A stretch of 64,000 nt of DNA from Devosia sp. 2618. Lineage in GTDB: Bacteria; Pseudomonadota; Alphaproteobacteria; Rhizobiales; Devosiaceae. The translations under genes were made by a program, and so were the position numbers. This document shows positions 26,948-35,887 of the stretch, piece by piece. The stretch covers positions 3,286,001-3,350,000 of the forward strand of contig NZ_JBEPOO010000001.1 in the NCBI RefSeq assembly GCF_040546815.1, written 5' to 3'. Position 1 is the first letter of the stretch. Every line of letters starts with the position of its first letter. The notes beneath the pieces are model-generated. The model was given only the letters and a program-made list of their open reading frames with translations. It searched no databases and was not told the origin of the DNA.

Positions 26948-27985
26948 CTAGCGCAGCCAGCCGCTTGGTCTTGGATGCAGTTCCATCTGGCCGTCTTTGG
27001 TGGCGGCGTCGATGGCGGCGATTTCTTCGGCACTCAGTGTCAGATTGTTCAGCACGCCCAGATTGTCCTTGAGCTGGTCGAGGGTGCGGACGCCGACCAG
27101 GGCCGAGGTCATTTCGGGGCGACGGAGGGCCCAGCTGAGGGCCAACTGGACCATGGACTGGCCGCGCGATTTGGCGATTTCGCCGAGCTTGTCGACGGCG
27201 GCCAGAACGCGGGGTTCGATATGGCTGGCGCGCAGCGAGCCATTCGGGTTTTCGCCGCGGGTGCCGGATTTGTCGCCGGAATTGTATTTGCCCGACAGCA
27301 CGCCCTGCGCCAGTGGCGAGAAGGCGATGATGCCTATGCCCAGCTCACCGCAGGCGTCGATGGTGTGGTCGTTTTCGATCCAGCGGTTGATCATGGAATA
27401 GCTTGGCTGGTGGATCGTGGTGGCGACGCCCATCTCCTTGAGGATGCGATGGGCCTCGCGGGTTTCCTTTTCGGGATAGCTCGAAACGCCGACATAGAGC
27501 GCCTTGCCGGAACGGACGGCGTGGGCCAATGCGCCCATGGTTTCCTCGAGCGGGGTCTCGGGATCGAAGCGGTGCGAATAAAAGATATCGACATAGTCGA
27601 GGCCGAGGCGCTTGAGCGACTGGTCAAGGCTGGCGAGCAGATATTTGCGGCTGCCGAATTCGCCATAGGGGCCCGGCCACATATTGTAGCCGGCTTTGGT
27701 GGAGACGATCAGCTCGTCGCGATAGGGCTTGAAATCGCGGGCGAGGACCTGGCCGAACAGCTCTTCGGATGAGCCGGCGGGAGGGCCGTAATTGTTGGCG
27801 AGATCGAAATGGGTGATGCCGTTGTCGAAGGCATAGCCGAGGATTTCCATGGCGGATGGATAATCGCGCGTGCCGCCGAAATTCTGCCAGAGGCCCAGGC
27901 TGATGACGGGGAGCTTGAGCCCCGACTTGCCGGAGCGGCGATATTGCATGGTGTCATAGCGTGCCGTATCGGCCCGATAGGTCAT
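26948..27985 (-). CDS. Aldo/keto reductase, L-glyceraldehyde 3-phosphate reductase-like
   Basis: 345 residues, NADPH-dependent (alpha/beta)8 oxidoreductase. The YghZ/Gpr-group features are MQYRRSGKSGLKLPVISLGLW, ITHFDLANNYGPPAGSSEELFG (catalytic Asp and Tyr), STKAGYNMWPGPYG (catalytic Lys), and a C-terminal nucleotide site SALVGVRTLDQLKDNL. YghZ reduces L-glyceraldehyde 3-phosphate and methylglyoxal. The long open frame to 29113 upstream is spurious and antisense to trhO. Confidence 0.93.
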   Translation of the reverse strand: MTYRADTARYDTMQYRRSGKSGLKLPVISLGLWQNFGGTRDYPSAMEILGYAFDNGITHFDLANNYGPPAGSSEELFGQVLARDFKPYRDELIVSTKAGYNMWPGPYGEFGSRKYLLASLDQSLKRLGLDYVDIFYSHRFDPETPLEETMGALAHAVRSGKALYVGVSSYPEKETREAHRILKEMGVATTIHQPSYSMINRWIENDHTIDACGELGIGIIAFSPLAQGVLSGKYNSGDKSGTRGENPNGSLRASHIEPRVLAAVDKLGEIAKSRGQSMVQLALSWALRRPEMTSALVGVRTLDQLKDNLGVLNNLTLSAEEIAAIDAATKDGQMELHPRPSGWLR

Positions 27986-28069
27986 GATCTTTCTCCCAAC
28001 GATTTCTCGATTTGGCCCGGCGGGCGGGCGGTGGTATGAGCGGGGCCGACAAAGCACGGCCAAAATGAC

Positions 28070-29095
28070 ATGAACGCCAATCTGCCCCAGACCCAGCTGC
28101 CATACAAGGTGATGGCCATCTATAAATTTGCCGACCTGCCGGACGCGGAAGCGATCCAGCCGGTGCTGGCCAAATTCTGTTGTAGCCATGAGATCAAGGG
28201 TACGCTGATCCTGGCGCCCGAGGGCATCAATGGCACGGTGGCGGGCACGGCAGCAGCAATCGATGCGCTGGCAGACTTCCTGTTTGCGGGGGAACTGTTT
28301 GCCGGGCGGCTGGCGGGCGCGGAGCTGAAATATTCGGGCGCCAGCGACATGCCGTTCCTGCGCATGAAGGTGCGGCTCAAGCCCGAAATCGTGACGCTGC
28401 GCGCGCCCGAAGCCAATCCGGCCAAAACCGTGGGCACCTATGTTGAGCCCGAGGACTGGAACGGGCTGATCGAGCGCAATGACGTGGTGCTGGTCGATAC
28501 GCGCAATGACTATGAGGTCGGGCTGGGCACATTTCAGCGGGCGCTTGATCCGGCGACCAAGACCTTCACCGAATTCAAGGACTATGTCGCCGAGAACCTT
28601 GATCCGGCGCGCGACAAGAAGGTGGCGATGTTCTGCACCGGTGGCATCCGGTGCGAAAAGGCATCGAGCTACCTGCTGAGCCAGGGCTTTGAGGAAGTGT
28701 TTCACCTCAAGGGCGGCATTTTGAAGTATCTCGAGGTGGTGCCGGAGACCGAGAGCCGGTTTGCCGGGGAATGTTTTGTGTTCGACGAGCGCGTTTCGGT
28801 TGGCCATGGGCTGGTCGAGGGCGATGCCACCTTGTGCCGCGCCTGCCGGCATCCACTGACGGCGACCGATCGCGAAAGCGTCGACTATGTCGAAGGCGTT
28901 TCGTGCCCCCATTGCGTGGGCGAAACGGCAAAGCACGCGGCAGCGGCCGAACGGCACAAGCAGATGGAACTGGCCAAGGCACGCGGCGCGGCGCATCTGG
29001 GTGACGATGCGGCACGCATTGCCAAGCAGCGCAAGAGCGACAAGCGAGCGGAAGCCGAAGCCTCGCGCGAGCGCAATCTGCGGGACGCCAGCTAA
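28070..29095 (+). CDS. trhO: tRNA uridine(34) hydroxylase, rhodanese family (TrhO/YceA)
   Basis: 341 residues. It introduces the 5-hydroxyl on U34 of tRNAs, the first step of ho5U-type wobble modification. The layout is an N-terminal acylphosphatase-like domain (LILAPEGINGTVAG), a central rhodanese domain with the active-site loop FCTGGIRCEKASSYL (cysteines 189 and 195), and a C-terminal cysteine-bearing region (CRACRHPLTA, SCPHCVGE). Divergent from the aldo/keto reductase. Confidence 0.93.
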   Translation: MNANLPQTQLPYKVMAIYKFADLPDAEAIQPVLAKFCCSHEIKGTLILAPEGINGTVAGTAAAIDALADFLFAGELFAGRLAGAELKYSGASDMPFLRMKVRLKPEIVTLRAPEANPAKTVGTYVEPEDWNGLIERNDVVLVDTRNDYEVGLGTFQRALDPATKTFTEFKDYVAENLDPARDKKVAMFCTGGIRCEKASSYLLSQGFEEVFHLKGGILKYLEVVPETESRFAGECFVFDERVSVGHGLVEGDATLCRACRHPLTATDRESVDYVEGVSCPHCVGETAKHAAAAERHKQMELAKARGAAHLGDDAARIAKQRKSDKRAEAEASRERNLRDAS

Positions 29096-29198
29096 CCCAC
29101 CGAAGCGCCTCAATCCACAGGCTAGGCAAAACTGTCTTTGCCTTGGGGCGCATGGCCCTGTTTAATCCGCCGCCTTAACAGGTGAAGGATTTGACTAG

Positions 29199-30515
29199 GT
29201 GACTGCGGTCAGCGTTTGGGATGTCGTGGGTATTGTTGCCGTTCTGCTTCTGGTTGCAGCAAACGGGTTCTTCGTAGCGGCAGAGTTTTCCCTGGTGGCC
29301 GTGCGGCGCAGCCGCGTTACCCAACTGGTGCAGGATGGTGTGGCGAGCGCCAAGCCACTGCAGCACGCTGTCGAATCACTCGATTCGCATCTGGCGGCGA
29401 CCCAGCTTGGCATCACCTTGTCATCGCTTGCTTTGGGCTGGGTGGGTGAGCCGGCGCTGGCGCATCTGATCGAACCGGCACTGGTGCAATTGCTGGGCGA
29501 ATACGCCACGGCGGCCTCGCATGTGACCGCCGTGGTCATCGCCTTTATCATCATCACCATCCTCCACATCGTCGTGGGTGAACTCGCGCCCAAGAGCCTG
29601 GCGCTGCAGCGCAGCGAAAGCACGGCGCTGGCCATCGTGCGGCCGCTCAACTGGTTTTTGATCGTGTTCCGCCCCGCCATCAGCGTGCTCAATGGCATGG
29701 GTAACCTGCTGCTGCGCGTCATCGGCCTCAAGCCAACGACGGGCGAGGAAGGCGTGCATTCGACCGAGGAGATCAAGCTGCTGGTGGCCGAGAGCTATCG
29801 CGCGGGTCTGGTCGATGCCAACCAGCAGGAAGCAGTGGCGCGCATTTTCGATATCGGCAACCACAAGGTCGCCTCGATCATGACGCCGCGCCACGAGGTG
29901 GACTGGGTCGACATCACCGCCAGCGACGAAGACATCCGCGCCGCGCTACAGGCCAGCCACCACCGCCAGTTGATCGTCGCGGAAGGCGTGGTCGATGAGC
30001 CGATGGGCGTCATTTCCAAAAAAGACCTGCTCGACCAGTTGCTGGCCGGCGGCGAACTCGACGTACGCGCGGTGCTCAACGAGCCCCTTTATGTGCTCGA
30101 TACGGCATCGGTGTTTGCCGTGCTGGAACAGTTCAAATCGCAGCCGGTGCGCATTGCGCTGGCGGTGGACGAATATGGTCAGGTCGAGGGCATCGTGACC
30201 CAGAGCGATCTGCTCAATGCGCTGGCTGGCGACCTCGCCGACGAAGACGATCCGGCTGACAAGATCGGCGATAAGGATGGCGTGTTGCGCGTCGATGGCA
30301 GCTATCCGGTGGCGGCGCTGCTCGACCGGCTGGGCGTCGAGGATGGGCCGCGCAATTATCACACGGCGGCGGGGCTGGTGCTCAATGAGCTTAAGCGCCT
30401 GCCCAAGGTGGGCGAACGCTTCCCGTTTCATGAGTTTGAGGTGGAAGTGGTTGCGATGGAGCGCCATCGCGTGGTGTCGATTGCCATTCACACCCAGCCA
30501 CAGGCGGAGCAATAG
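29199..30515 (+). CDS. CNNM/CorC-HlyC family membrane protein
   Basis: 438 residues starting at GTG. An N-terminal DUF21/CNNM membrane domain (four helices, with NGFFVAAEFSLVAVRRSRV and LGITLSSLALGWVGEPA) is followed by a tandem CBS pair (about 200-330, SIMTPRHEVDWVD and VDEYGQVEGIVTQSDL) and a C-terminal CorC_HlyC domain. Family members transport or sense magnesium or cobalt. No hemolysin activity should be assumed. Confidence 0.92.
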   Translation: MTAVSVWDVVGIVAVLLLVAANGFFVAAEFSLVAVRRSRVTQLVQDGVASAKPLQHAVESLDSHLAATQLGITLSSLALGWVGEPALAHLIEPALVQLLGEYATAASHVTAVVIAFIIITILHIVVGELAPKSLALQRSESTALAIVRPLNWFLIVFRPAISVLNGMGNLLLRVIGLKPTTGEEGVHSTEEIKLLVAESYRAGLVDANQQEAVARIFDIGNHKVASIMTPRHEVDWVDITASDEDIRAALQASHHRQLIVAEGVVDEPMGVISKKDLLDQLLAGGELDVRAVLNEPLYVLDTASVFAVLEQFKSQPVRIALAVDEYGQVEGIVTQSDLLNALAGDLADEDDPADKIGDKDGVLRVDGSYPVAALLDRLGVEDGPRNYHTAAGLVLNELKRLPKVGERFPFHEFEVEVVAMERHRVVSIAIHTQPQAEQ

Positions 30516-30593
30516 CGGCACTGTTGTGCATCGCAAATGCTGATGGCGGTGCTATGATTGCGCGCAACAGCCCCAGCGTCATAAGCAAAACCG

Positions 30594-31502
30594 ATGGATC
30601 TCGACCAGCTCCGCACCTTTGACCGCATCGTGCGGGAACAGAGTTTTACCCGCGCGGCCGCCTATCTCAACATTACGCAAGCCACCGCCTCGATGCGGAT
30701 CAGGGCGCTGGAAAGCCTGCTCGGCGTGACGCTGTTTCAGCGCGGGCGCACGGTGACGCTGACCGATCAGGGCATGACGTTTTTGCCCTTTGCGCGCCGC
30801 GTGATCGGCACGTTGCAGGAGGCGCGCGAGGCGCTGCGCCGAGTCGAGCGCGGGCGGATCGCCATTGCCTCGCTGCGCAGTCTGGTGTCGCCGCTGATCA
30901 CCGAGGCGCTGCTGCGGTTTCAGGAGAAATATCCGGGCGTCGACGTGGTGGTGAACGAGGGGCGGCAGGCCCAGATCGCAGCCATGCTGCATGAGCGCGA
31001 CGTGGAAATGGGCATTTTGTGCTGGCCCAATCTTGATCCGCTGGTGGTGGACCTCATTCCACTGGTGATCATGCGTGAGCGCGTGCCGCTGGTGGTGTCG
31101 CCCGAGATCGCCGCGCAATTGTCGAGCCAGCCGAGCATTGAAGAGGTGCTGGCGCTGGTGCCGCGCGTGATTTCGCTGCGCTGGTGGCAGGCCGAACCGG
31201 AAACGGCGACGGCGCTGGTGCGGATGGCAGGCACGAGCGTCGAACTGCCGACCGGTCCGGGGCGACGGCTGGCCATCAAGGGGCAAGGGGTTGGGTTTTT
31301 CGTCAACTCGGCGATTGCCGATGACGTCAAGGCCGGGCGGCTGGTGGAGATTGCGCCGGTAGGGTTCGAGGCGCTGCACCGCGACACGGCCATGGTGGTG
31401 CGATCGACGGCAGCGCTGGAGCGGGAAATGCTGGCCGATTTTGTGAGCGAGATCGCGCGGGAATGCGAGAGCGTCGGGGTGATCTTGGAGAGCAGGTTGT
31501 AG
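30594..31502 (+). CDS. LysR-family regulator
   Basis: 302 residues. The winged-helix region LDQLRTFDRIVREQSFTRAAAYLNITQATASMRIRALE (from residue 2) has a typical LysR start, and the effector domain follows from about residue 90. No obvious target; the upstream CorC-like gene is on the same strand and the LytTR gene downstream is convergent. Confidence 0.9.
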   Translation: MDLDQLRTFDRIVREQSFTRAAAYLNITQATASMRIRALESLLGVTLFQRGRTVTLTDQGMTFLPFARRVIGTLQEAREALRRVERGRIAIASLRSLVSPLITEALLRFQEKYPGVDVVVNEGRQAQIAAMLHERDVEMGILCWPNLDPLVVDLIPLVIMRERVPLVVSPEIAAQLSSQPSIEEVLALVPRVISLRWWQAEPETATALVRMAGTSVELPTGPGRRLAIKGQGVGFFVNSAIADDVKAGRLVEIAPVGFEALHRDTAMVVRSTAALEREMLADFVSEIARECESVGVILESRL

Positions 31503-31526
31503 GGGCTGGGGCCGCAGCTGGTGGGT

Positions 31527-31652
31527 GTGACTCACCCCCACCCTTGATTCCTCCCCACAAGGGGCAGGGAGACGATGGAGCCGGGCGTTTGGTGCTGGCG
31601 CCTCCCTCCCCCTGATGGGGAGGGAATGAGGGTGGGGTGGTGGGAGCCACCG
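31527..31652. repeat. Paired inverted repeat element
   Basis: The left half CACCCCCACCCTTGATTCCT (31532 on) mirrors the right half AGGGAATGAGGGTGGGGTG (to about 31640), and each half holds its own CTCCCC/GGGGAG-type palindrome. The whole block can fold into a large cruciform. It lies between convergent genes. Confidence 0.65.
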
Positions 31653-31662
31653 GATCATGCGC

Positions 31663-32424
31663 CTACCCGATCAGTCCCGCCGCTTTTGCTGCCGGGAGAT
31701 AACTGCGGCTGATGGGGACGATGGTGCCGTTGGTTAGCTCAAGCGCGGGCCGGCCGGACTGGCGGCTGGGTTTGAGGACGGCGTCGAGCGCGACCCAATG
31801 GGAACGATGCACCTGGAGGCCCTCTACCGGGGCGGCTTCGCGGATGGCGTCGGACAGGCGGCTCAGGACAAGAGTGTTGCCGCGGTCGGTGGTGACCTCG
31901 ACATAGTGGTCCGAGACTGCCAGATGCAGTAGCCGGCCGCGCTGGCCGTGTGGCAGGCGGCTGAGCAATTGCGGCGTGTCAGTGACGGGTGCAACGGGCG
32001 TGCTGCGTCTGGCAAACAGGGCCGCCAACATGGTCACCGCCGACGCGATAATCATGCAGTAAACCGCCAGCGTTGCAGCGCCCACGGGTTGCACGTCGCC
32101 GAAGACAACGGCGTTGATGGCGAGAACAAACAGCACGATGGGAATACCCGCCAGCGCCCCGCCAATGGCGGCGCGCAGCATTTTGGGTGCGCGGTGGGAA
32201 ATCTGTCGTTCGAGCGTGCTGGCAACCACCGTGCCGATGATGGCGGTGCCAAAGACCACGGCGGCCCAATAGGCGAGGCGTGCAGGCACCGGCATTGCGA
32301 ATGTGCCGAACGGCCCGACCAGACCAACAAGCAGACTCAGCACGCCAAGCGCAATCCAGCTGCGGGCATCGCTGGCCAAAGCGCGCAGTTCACGAAGCGT
32401 GGATAGCATGGGCAATCTGTTCAC
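31663..32424 (-). CDS. Membrane-bound LytTR-type DNA-binding regulator
   Basis: 253 residues. Four hydrophobic helices in the first half (WIALGVLSLLVGLVGPFG, AYWAAVVFGTAIIGTVVA, AGIPIVLFVLAINAVV, LAVYCMIIASAVTMLAALF) are followed by a cytosolic LytTR domain (RGRLLHLAVSDHYVEVTTDRG, VHRSHWVALDAV, SRSYLPAAK). LytTR binds imperfect direct repeats upstream of promoters. This helix-plus-LytTR architecture, without a receiver domain, is common in alphaproteobacteria and suggests a membrane-sensed regulator. Confidence 0.88.
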   Translation of the reverse strand: MNRLPMLSTLRELRALASDARSWIALGVLSLLVGLVGPFGTFAMPVPARLAYWAAVVFGTAIIGTVVASTLERQISHRAPKMLRAAIGGALAGIPIVLFVLAINAVVFGDVQPVGAATLAVYCMIIASAVTMLAALFARRSTPVAPVTDTPQLLSRLPHGQRGRLLHLAVSDHYVEVTTDRGNTLVLSRLSDAIREAAPVEGLQVHRSHWVALDAVLKPSRQSGRPALELTNGTIVPISRSYLPAAKAAGLIG

Positions 32425-32509
32425 GTAGGGAAATGGTCATTGGCGCAAAGCCTGTTGTGACGCGGAGTCTAGAGGTTCATGGCGGGCTGGCAATCCCTCC
32501 GAGGTTTCC

Positions 32510-32998
32510 ATGTCGTTGCAACCGTTGCTGTCCGCCGATTTCACCATTCAGCTGCACGCCTTTTCGGCGATCGCTGCATTCTTTCTGGGCGGCTTCGTGC
32601 TGTGGCGCAAGAAGGGCACCGCGCTGCACAAGGCGCTGGGTCGCATCTGGGTGGGGCTGATGCTGGTGGTGGCGACCAGCGCGCTGTTCATCCACGAGAT
32701 CAGGCTGATCGGGCCGTTCAGCCCGATCCACATCTTTGTGGTGATCACCTATGTGGGCATCGGAAATGGGCTGTGGGCCATCATCGTCAAGCATGATGTG
32801 GCGACGCATCGCGCTTGCATGCAGGCTGTCTATCTCGGTGCGGTGCTGCTGGCGGGGGCGTTCACTTTTCTGCCGGGACGGCGGATGTCGGCGGTGCTGT
32901 TTGGCGAAAATGCCGGGTGGACGCCATCGCTGATCTTTATCGGCATAGCGCTGGCCCTGACGGGTGTGGTGTGGATGCGCCTGCGCCGCCCCGCCTAG
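32510..32998 (+). CDS. DUF2306-type membrane protein
   Basis: 162 residues, four to five hydrophobic helices. Typical segments are QLHAFSAIAAFFLGGFVLWRKKGTALHKALGRIW and ATHRACMQAVYLGAVLLAGAFTFLPGR; the paired HAF and HKALGR histidines are family features. Divergent from the LytTR regulator by about 85 bases, so it is a likely target. Function unknown. Confidence 0.8.
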   Translation: MSLQPLLSADFTIQLHAFSAIAAFFLGGFVLWRKKGTALHKALGRIWVGLMLVVATSALFIHEIRLIGPFSPIHIFVVITYVGIGNGLWAIIVKHDVATHRACMQAVYLGAVLLAGAFTFLPGRRMSAVLFGENAGWTPSLIFIGIALALTGVVWMRLRRPA

Positions 32999-33027
32999 AT
33001 TGGGGAGCGGCGCAGTTTTGTTTGGCG

Positions 33028-34008
33028 TCAGGCGTTGCCGATCAGGATACCGGCGGCAAAGACCAGTGAGCCGCCCAAGACCACCTGCATGACAGCGCGC
33101 CAGAACGGGGTCTGCATGTAGTGGTTCTGGATGAAGGCGATGGCCCAAAGTTCGATCAGAACGATGACGATGGCGACGGTGGTCGCCGTCCAGAAATCGG
33201 CGATGAGATAAGGCAGCGCGTGACCCAGGCCGCCAATGGCGGTCATGATGCCGGCGGCAAAGCCCCGCTTGATGGGTGAGCCGCGACCGGTGAGCTTGCC
33301 ATCGTCGGACGCCGCTTCGGTAAAGCCCATGGAAATGCCGGCGCCGATGGCAGCAGCGAGGCCGACGAGGAAGGTCTGGTGCGTATCGCCGGTGGCAAAG
33401 GCGGCGGCGAACACCGGCGCGAGCGTTGAGACCGACCCATCCATGAGGCCAGCAAGGCCGGGCTGCACATAGGTGAGCAGGAACTGGCGGTGCGTCTCGC
33501 CCTTTTCGGTTTCGCGGCCATCGGCCCCCAGCACCTCGGCATCGATCTTGTCGGCGGCATCAGCGTGCTTGCGCTCCTGCGCGGCCAGATCGCCGAGCAG
33601 CTTGCGAATGCCGGCATCGGTCACCTGTTTGGCCGCTTCCATATAGAAGCGATAGGCGCCCTCCTCCATTTCCCAGACCTGCTGGCGCACGGTTTCGTGG
33701 CTCATGGTCTTCATCAGCCAGATCGGCTTGCGGGCGATAAAGCCGCGCACATGTTCGCGGCGGATGGGCACGAGGCGGGTGCCGAAGCGTTCGACATAAA
33801 GATCGAGCAGGCGGCGACGATGTTCGTCTTCCTCGGCCGCCATGCCCTCAAACAGTGCTGCCGAGCCGGGATAGGTATCAGCCAGCCGGGTCGCGAACTC
33901 GGAATAGATGCGACCATCCTCTTCCTCAGCGGCCACCGCGAGGGAGAGAATTTCGCGCTCGGAGAGGCTGGTGAAAGGGCGACGGTTATCGGGGCGAAGG
34001 GAGGGCAT
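33028..34008 (-). CDS. mbfA: Membrane-bound ferritin MbfA (erythrin-VIT1 type)
   Basis: 326 residues. An N-terminal ferritin-like di-iron domain (EREILSLAVAAEEEDGRIY, YEGMAAEEDEH-like FEGMAAEEDEHRRRLLDLY, WEMEEGAYRFY, AAQERKHADAADK with the Glu/His ligands) is joined to a C-terminal VIT1/CCC1 membrane domain (about 190-326). MbfA exports iron and protects against peroxide in alphaproteobacteria. Tandem Irr-type boxes lie just upstream, so iron-replete derepression by Irr is expected. Confidence 0.95.
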   Translation of the reverse strand: MPSLRPDNRRPFTSLSEREILSLAVAAEEEDGRIYSEFATRLADTYPGSAALFEGMAAEEDEHRRRLLDLYVERFGTRLVPIRREHVRGFIARKPIWLMKTMSHETVRQQVWEMEEGAYRFYMEAAKQVTDAGIRKLLGDLAAQERKHADAADKIDAEVLGADGRETEKGETHRQFLLTYVQPGLAGLMDGSVSTLAPVFAAAFATGDTHQTFLVGLAAAIGAGISMGFTEAASDDGKLTGRGSPIKRGFAAGIMTAIGGLGHALPYLIADFWTATTVAIVIVLIELWAIAFIQNHYMQTPFWRAVMQVVLGGSLVFAAGILIGNA

Positions 34009-34020
34009 GCGCGGTCACAC

Positions 34021-34058
34021 TTTAGAATTGTTCTAAAACTTGTTTAGAACGGTTCTAA
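34021..34058. promoter_or_regulatory. Tandem iron control elements (Irr ICE boxes)
   Basis: TTTAGAATTGTTCTAAA at 34021-34037 is a near-perfect palindrome of the ICE type TTTAGAAnnnTTCTAAA, and TTTAGAACGGTTCTAA follows at 34043-34058, 22 bases later, i.e. about two helical turns. Both lie 13-50 bases before the mbfA start. In this order Irr binds such boxes and represses mbfA when iron is low. Confidence 0.9.
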
Positions 34059-34075
34059 GGTGCTGGCAAGGGTGG

Positions 34076-34436
34076 ATTTGAGCCCGGACGCTGCCCGCGG
34101 GCTTGGGTCTGCCTCAATGTGGTGCAGGGATGAGAGAGGCCCCCGGATCAAGTCCGGGGGAAGCGATTGTGGGTGGGATGGATTGAGCCACGCTCGTGGT
34201 GTGGTCGGCGGAGATAGGGTGGTCGTTCGAACACTGAACCCCTCACCCTAACCCTCTCCCCTCAGGGGAGAGGGGATTGGCGCGGTGGGCGGGGAGTTAC
34301 GATGCCGCGCCCTCGTGGTTCGAGGCTTTTGCGAGGAGCAAAAGCGCCTCACCATGAGGGCTGTTCTTGGCTCAACGGTTCAGTAGCCTCATGGTGAGGT
34401 GGGAGCGAAGCGACCCTAGAACCACGGGGCGTGCCA
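34076..34436. repeat. Palindromic repeat cluster upstream of mbfA
   Basis: A gene-free spacer holding a CCCCGGATCAAGTCCGGGG palindrome (34141-34160), a CCCTCACCCTAACCCTCTCC / GGGGAGAGGGG element (34237-34276), a full CCCTCGTGGTTCGAGGC...CACCATGAGGG repeat (34309-34350) and an inverted copy of it (34384-34433). Confidence 0.8.
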
Positions 34437-35327
34437 TCACACCAGCATCGACTGCTGGGCGAAGATGGCGGCCATGGCGCCGCTGGAGGTGGCGAGGGTG
34501 ACGCTGGCCATGGGGTTGGCCAGGTCGCCAGCGGCGTAGATGCCGGGGAGGCTGGTTTCGCGGCGGTCGTCGGTTTTGACGGTGTGGCCGAGGGGGTGCT
34601 CGATGATGTCGAGGCCGAGCTTTTCGTGCAGGCACGCCGAGGGGCGGTTGCGCGGATGGGCAAAGAGCACGTCGACAGCGACGTGGTGGCCGGTGTCGAG
34701 GTTGACGGTGGCCAGTTTGCCATTGTCGTGGGCGATGGCGATCAGCTTGCCATCAACGACCGCGACCTTGCGGCGGGCGAGATCGGCGCGGAGGTCGGCG
34801 GGAATATCGTGGCCATCGGCGAAGAGGGTCAGATGATCGGTCCAGTCACCGAACAGGGTGACGGCGTGCATCGATTGCGGGCCGGAATAGACCAGACCCC
34901 AATGCAGGCCGGCGACTTCAAAGCCGTCGCAGTAGGGACATGGCACGATGGACTTGCCCCAGCATTCGGCAAAGCCGGGAATGGCCGGGAGCTGGTCGGA
35001 AACGCCATAGGTCAACAGCAGGCGGCGGGATTTGAGGGTTTCGCCATCGTCGGTGAGCACGGAGAAATTGTCGGCGGCGCCGGTGACGCTATCGGCGCGG
35101 GCATTGACCATTCGAATGGTGGGATAGCGCAGCAATTGCTGGCGCGCGGCGGCAAGAATGTCGCTGGGCGCTTTATGGTCGTGGCCGAGCAGGCCGTGCG
35201 AATGGGCTGCGAAGCGATTGCGCGGCAGACCGGTATCGAGAACGGTGATCTTGCGGCGGGCGCGGCCGAGTTGCAGGGCTCCGGCGAGGCCGGCAAAGCT
35301 GCCGCCGATGATGATGACGTCATCCAT
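34437..35327 (-). CDS. NAD(P)/FAD-dependent oxidoreductase, thioredoxin-reductase-like
   Basis: 296 residues. N-terminal FAD motif DDVIIIGGSFAGLAGALQLGRARRK; redox-active disulfide CPYC in WGKSIVPCPYCDGFEV as in thioredoxin reductases; and a C-terminal FAD motif LPGIYAAGDLANPMASVTLA. The central NADP-binding region is present. Its start overlaps the upstream Rrf2 gene by eight bases, so they are co-transcribed. Substrate unknown, probably a disulfide protein or small redox carrier. Confidence 0.9.
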   Translation of the reverse strand: MDDVIIIGGSFAGLAGALQLGRARRKITVLDTGLPRNRFAAHSHGLLGHDHKAPSDILAAARQQLLRYPTIRMVNARADSVTGAADNFSVLTDDGETLKSRRLLLTYGVSDQLPAIPGFAECWGKSIVPCPYCDGFEVAGLHWGLVYSGPQSMHAVTLFGDWTDHLTLFADGHDIPADLRADLARRKVAVVDGKLIAIAHDNGKLATVNLDTGHHVAVDVLFAHPRNRPSACLHEKLGLDIIEHPLGHTVKTDDRRETSLPGIYAAGDLANPMASVTLATSSGAMAAIFAQQSMLV

Positions 35328-35775
35328 GGGGATGGGCTCCGTGATGGGGGTGGAGGGGATGGGGCACGGCCTGAAGGGCCAGATCGTGAATGGAAACGCG
35401 CTCCAGCCGCGCGGCGAGCAGCGCTTCGGCGTCGGCAATGAACTCGCCCATCACCGAATTGACGGTGCGGACGATGCCGCACTGAATGTCGCCGGGATCG
35501 CTTTCGGTACGGATGAGCAAGCTCTCGCCCATCGCGGCGTAAACCGTGCGCAGGCTGATGTCGGATGCCGGGCGCAACAGGCGCCAGCCGCCATCGTGGC
35601 CCTTGGTGGAGCCGACAATGCCAGCCTCGCGCAATTCGCCCAGCACACGCCGCACGACAACCGGATTGGTCATCAGGCATTGGGCCAGGGTGGCGGAGGT
35701 GATGGCCTCGTCGGGCTGCTTGTGCAGGTGGACGAGAGCGTGAAGGGCGAGGGAAAGTCGACTGGAGCGTTTCAT
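35320..35775 (-). CDS. Rrf2-family regulator
   Basis: 151 residues starting at MKRSSRLSLALHALVHL. The winged helix contains AQCLMTNPVVVRRVLGELREAGIVGSTKGHDGGW, a classical Rrf2 recognition wing. Two cysteines (ATLAQC and DIQCGI) are present rather than the three-cysteine iron-sulfur cluster set, so it may be a redox-sensing variant. It probably represses its own operon with the flavin oxidoreductase through the palindrome covering its start codon. Confidence 0.9.
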   Translation of the reverse strand: MKRSSRLSLALHALVHLHKQPDEAITSATLAQCLMTNPVVVRRVLGELREAGIVGSTKGHDGGWRLLRPASDISLRTVYAAMGESLLIRTESDPGDIQCGIVRTVNSVMGEFIADAEALLAARLERVSIHDLALQAVPHPLHPHHGAHPHG

Positions 35776-35793
35776 GTAACTTATTTTGTTACA
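35775..35793. promoter_or_regulatory. Palindromic operator covering the rrf2 start
   Basis: TGTAAC-TTATTTT-GTTACA: perfect six-base arms 35775-35780 and 35788-35793 that include the first base of the regulator start codon. The position suits autorepression by the Rrf2 protein. Confidence 0.7.
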
Positions 35794-35887
35794 ATAAACG
35801 CACTTGTCAAGTCCGTTGTGGTTTTGAGGTCTTGGCGATTTGGCTTCACCGTGTGAAGGTCGGGGCCAATCGGTGGGGAGAGCCTTG

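Noticed and set aside
28000..29113. N-terminal extension of the aldo/keto reductase frame
   Set aside because: This part is antisense to trhO; the reductase family starts at 27985.
32477..33148. A 223-codon minus-strand frame
   Set aside because: Antisense to the DUF2306-type gene and overlapping the 3' end of mbfA.
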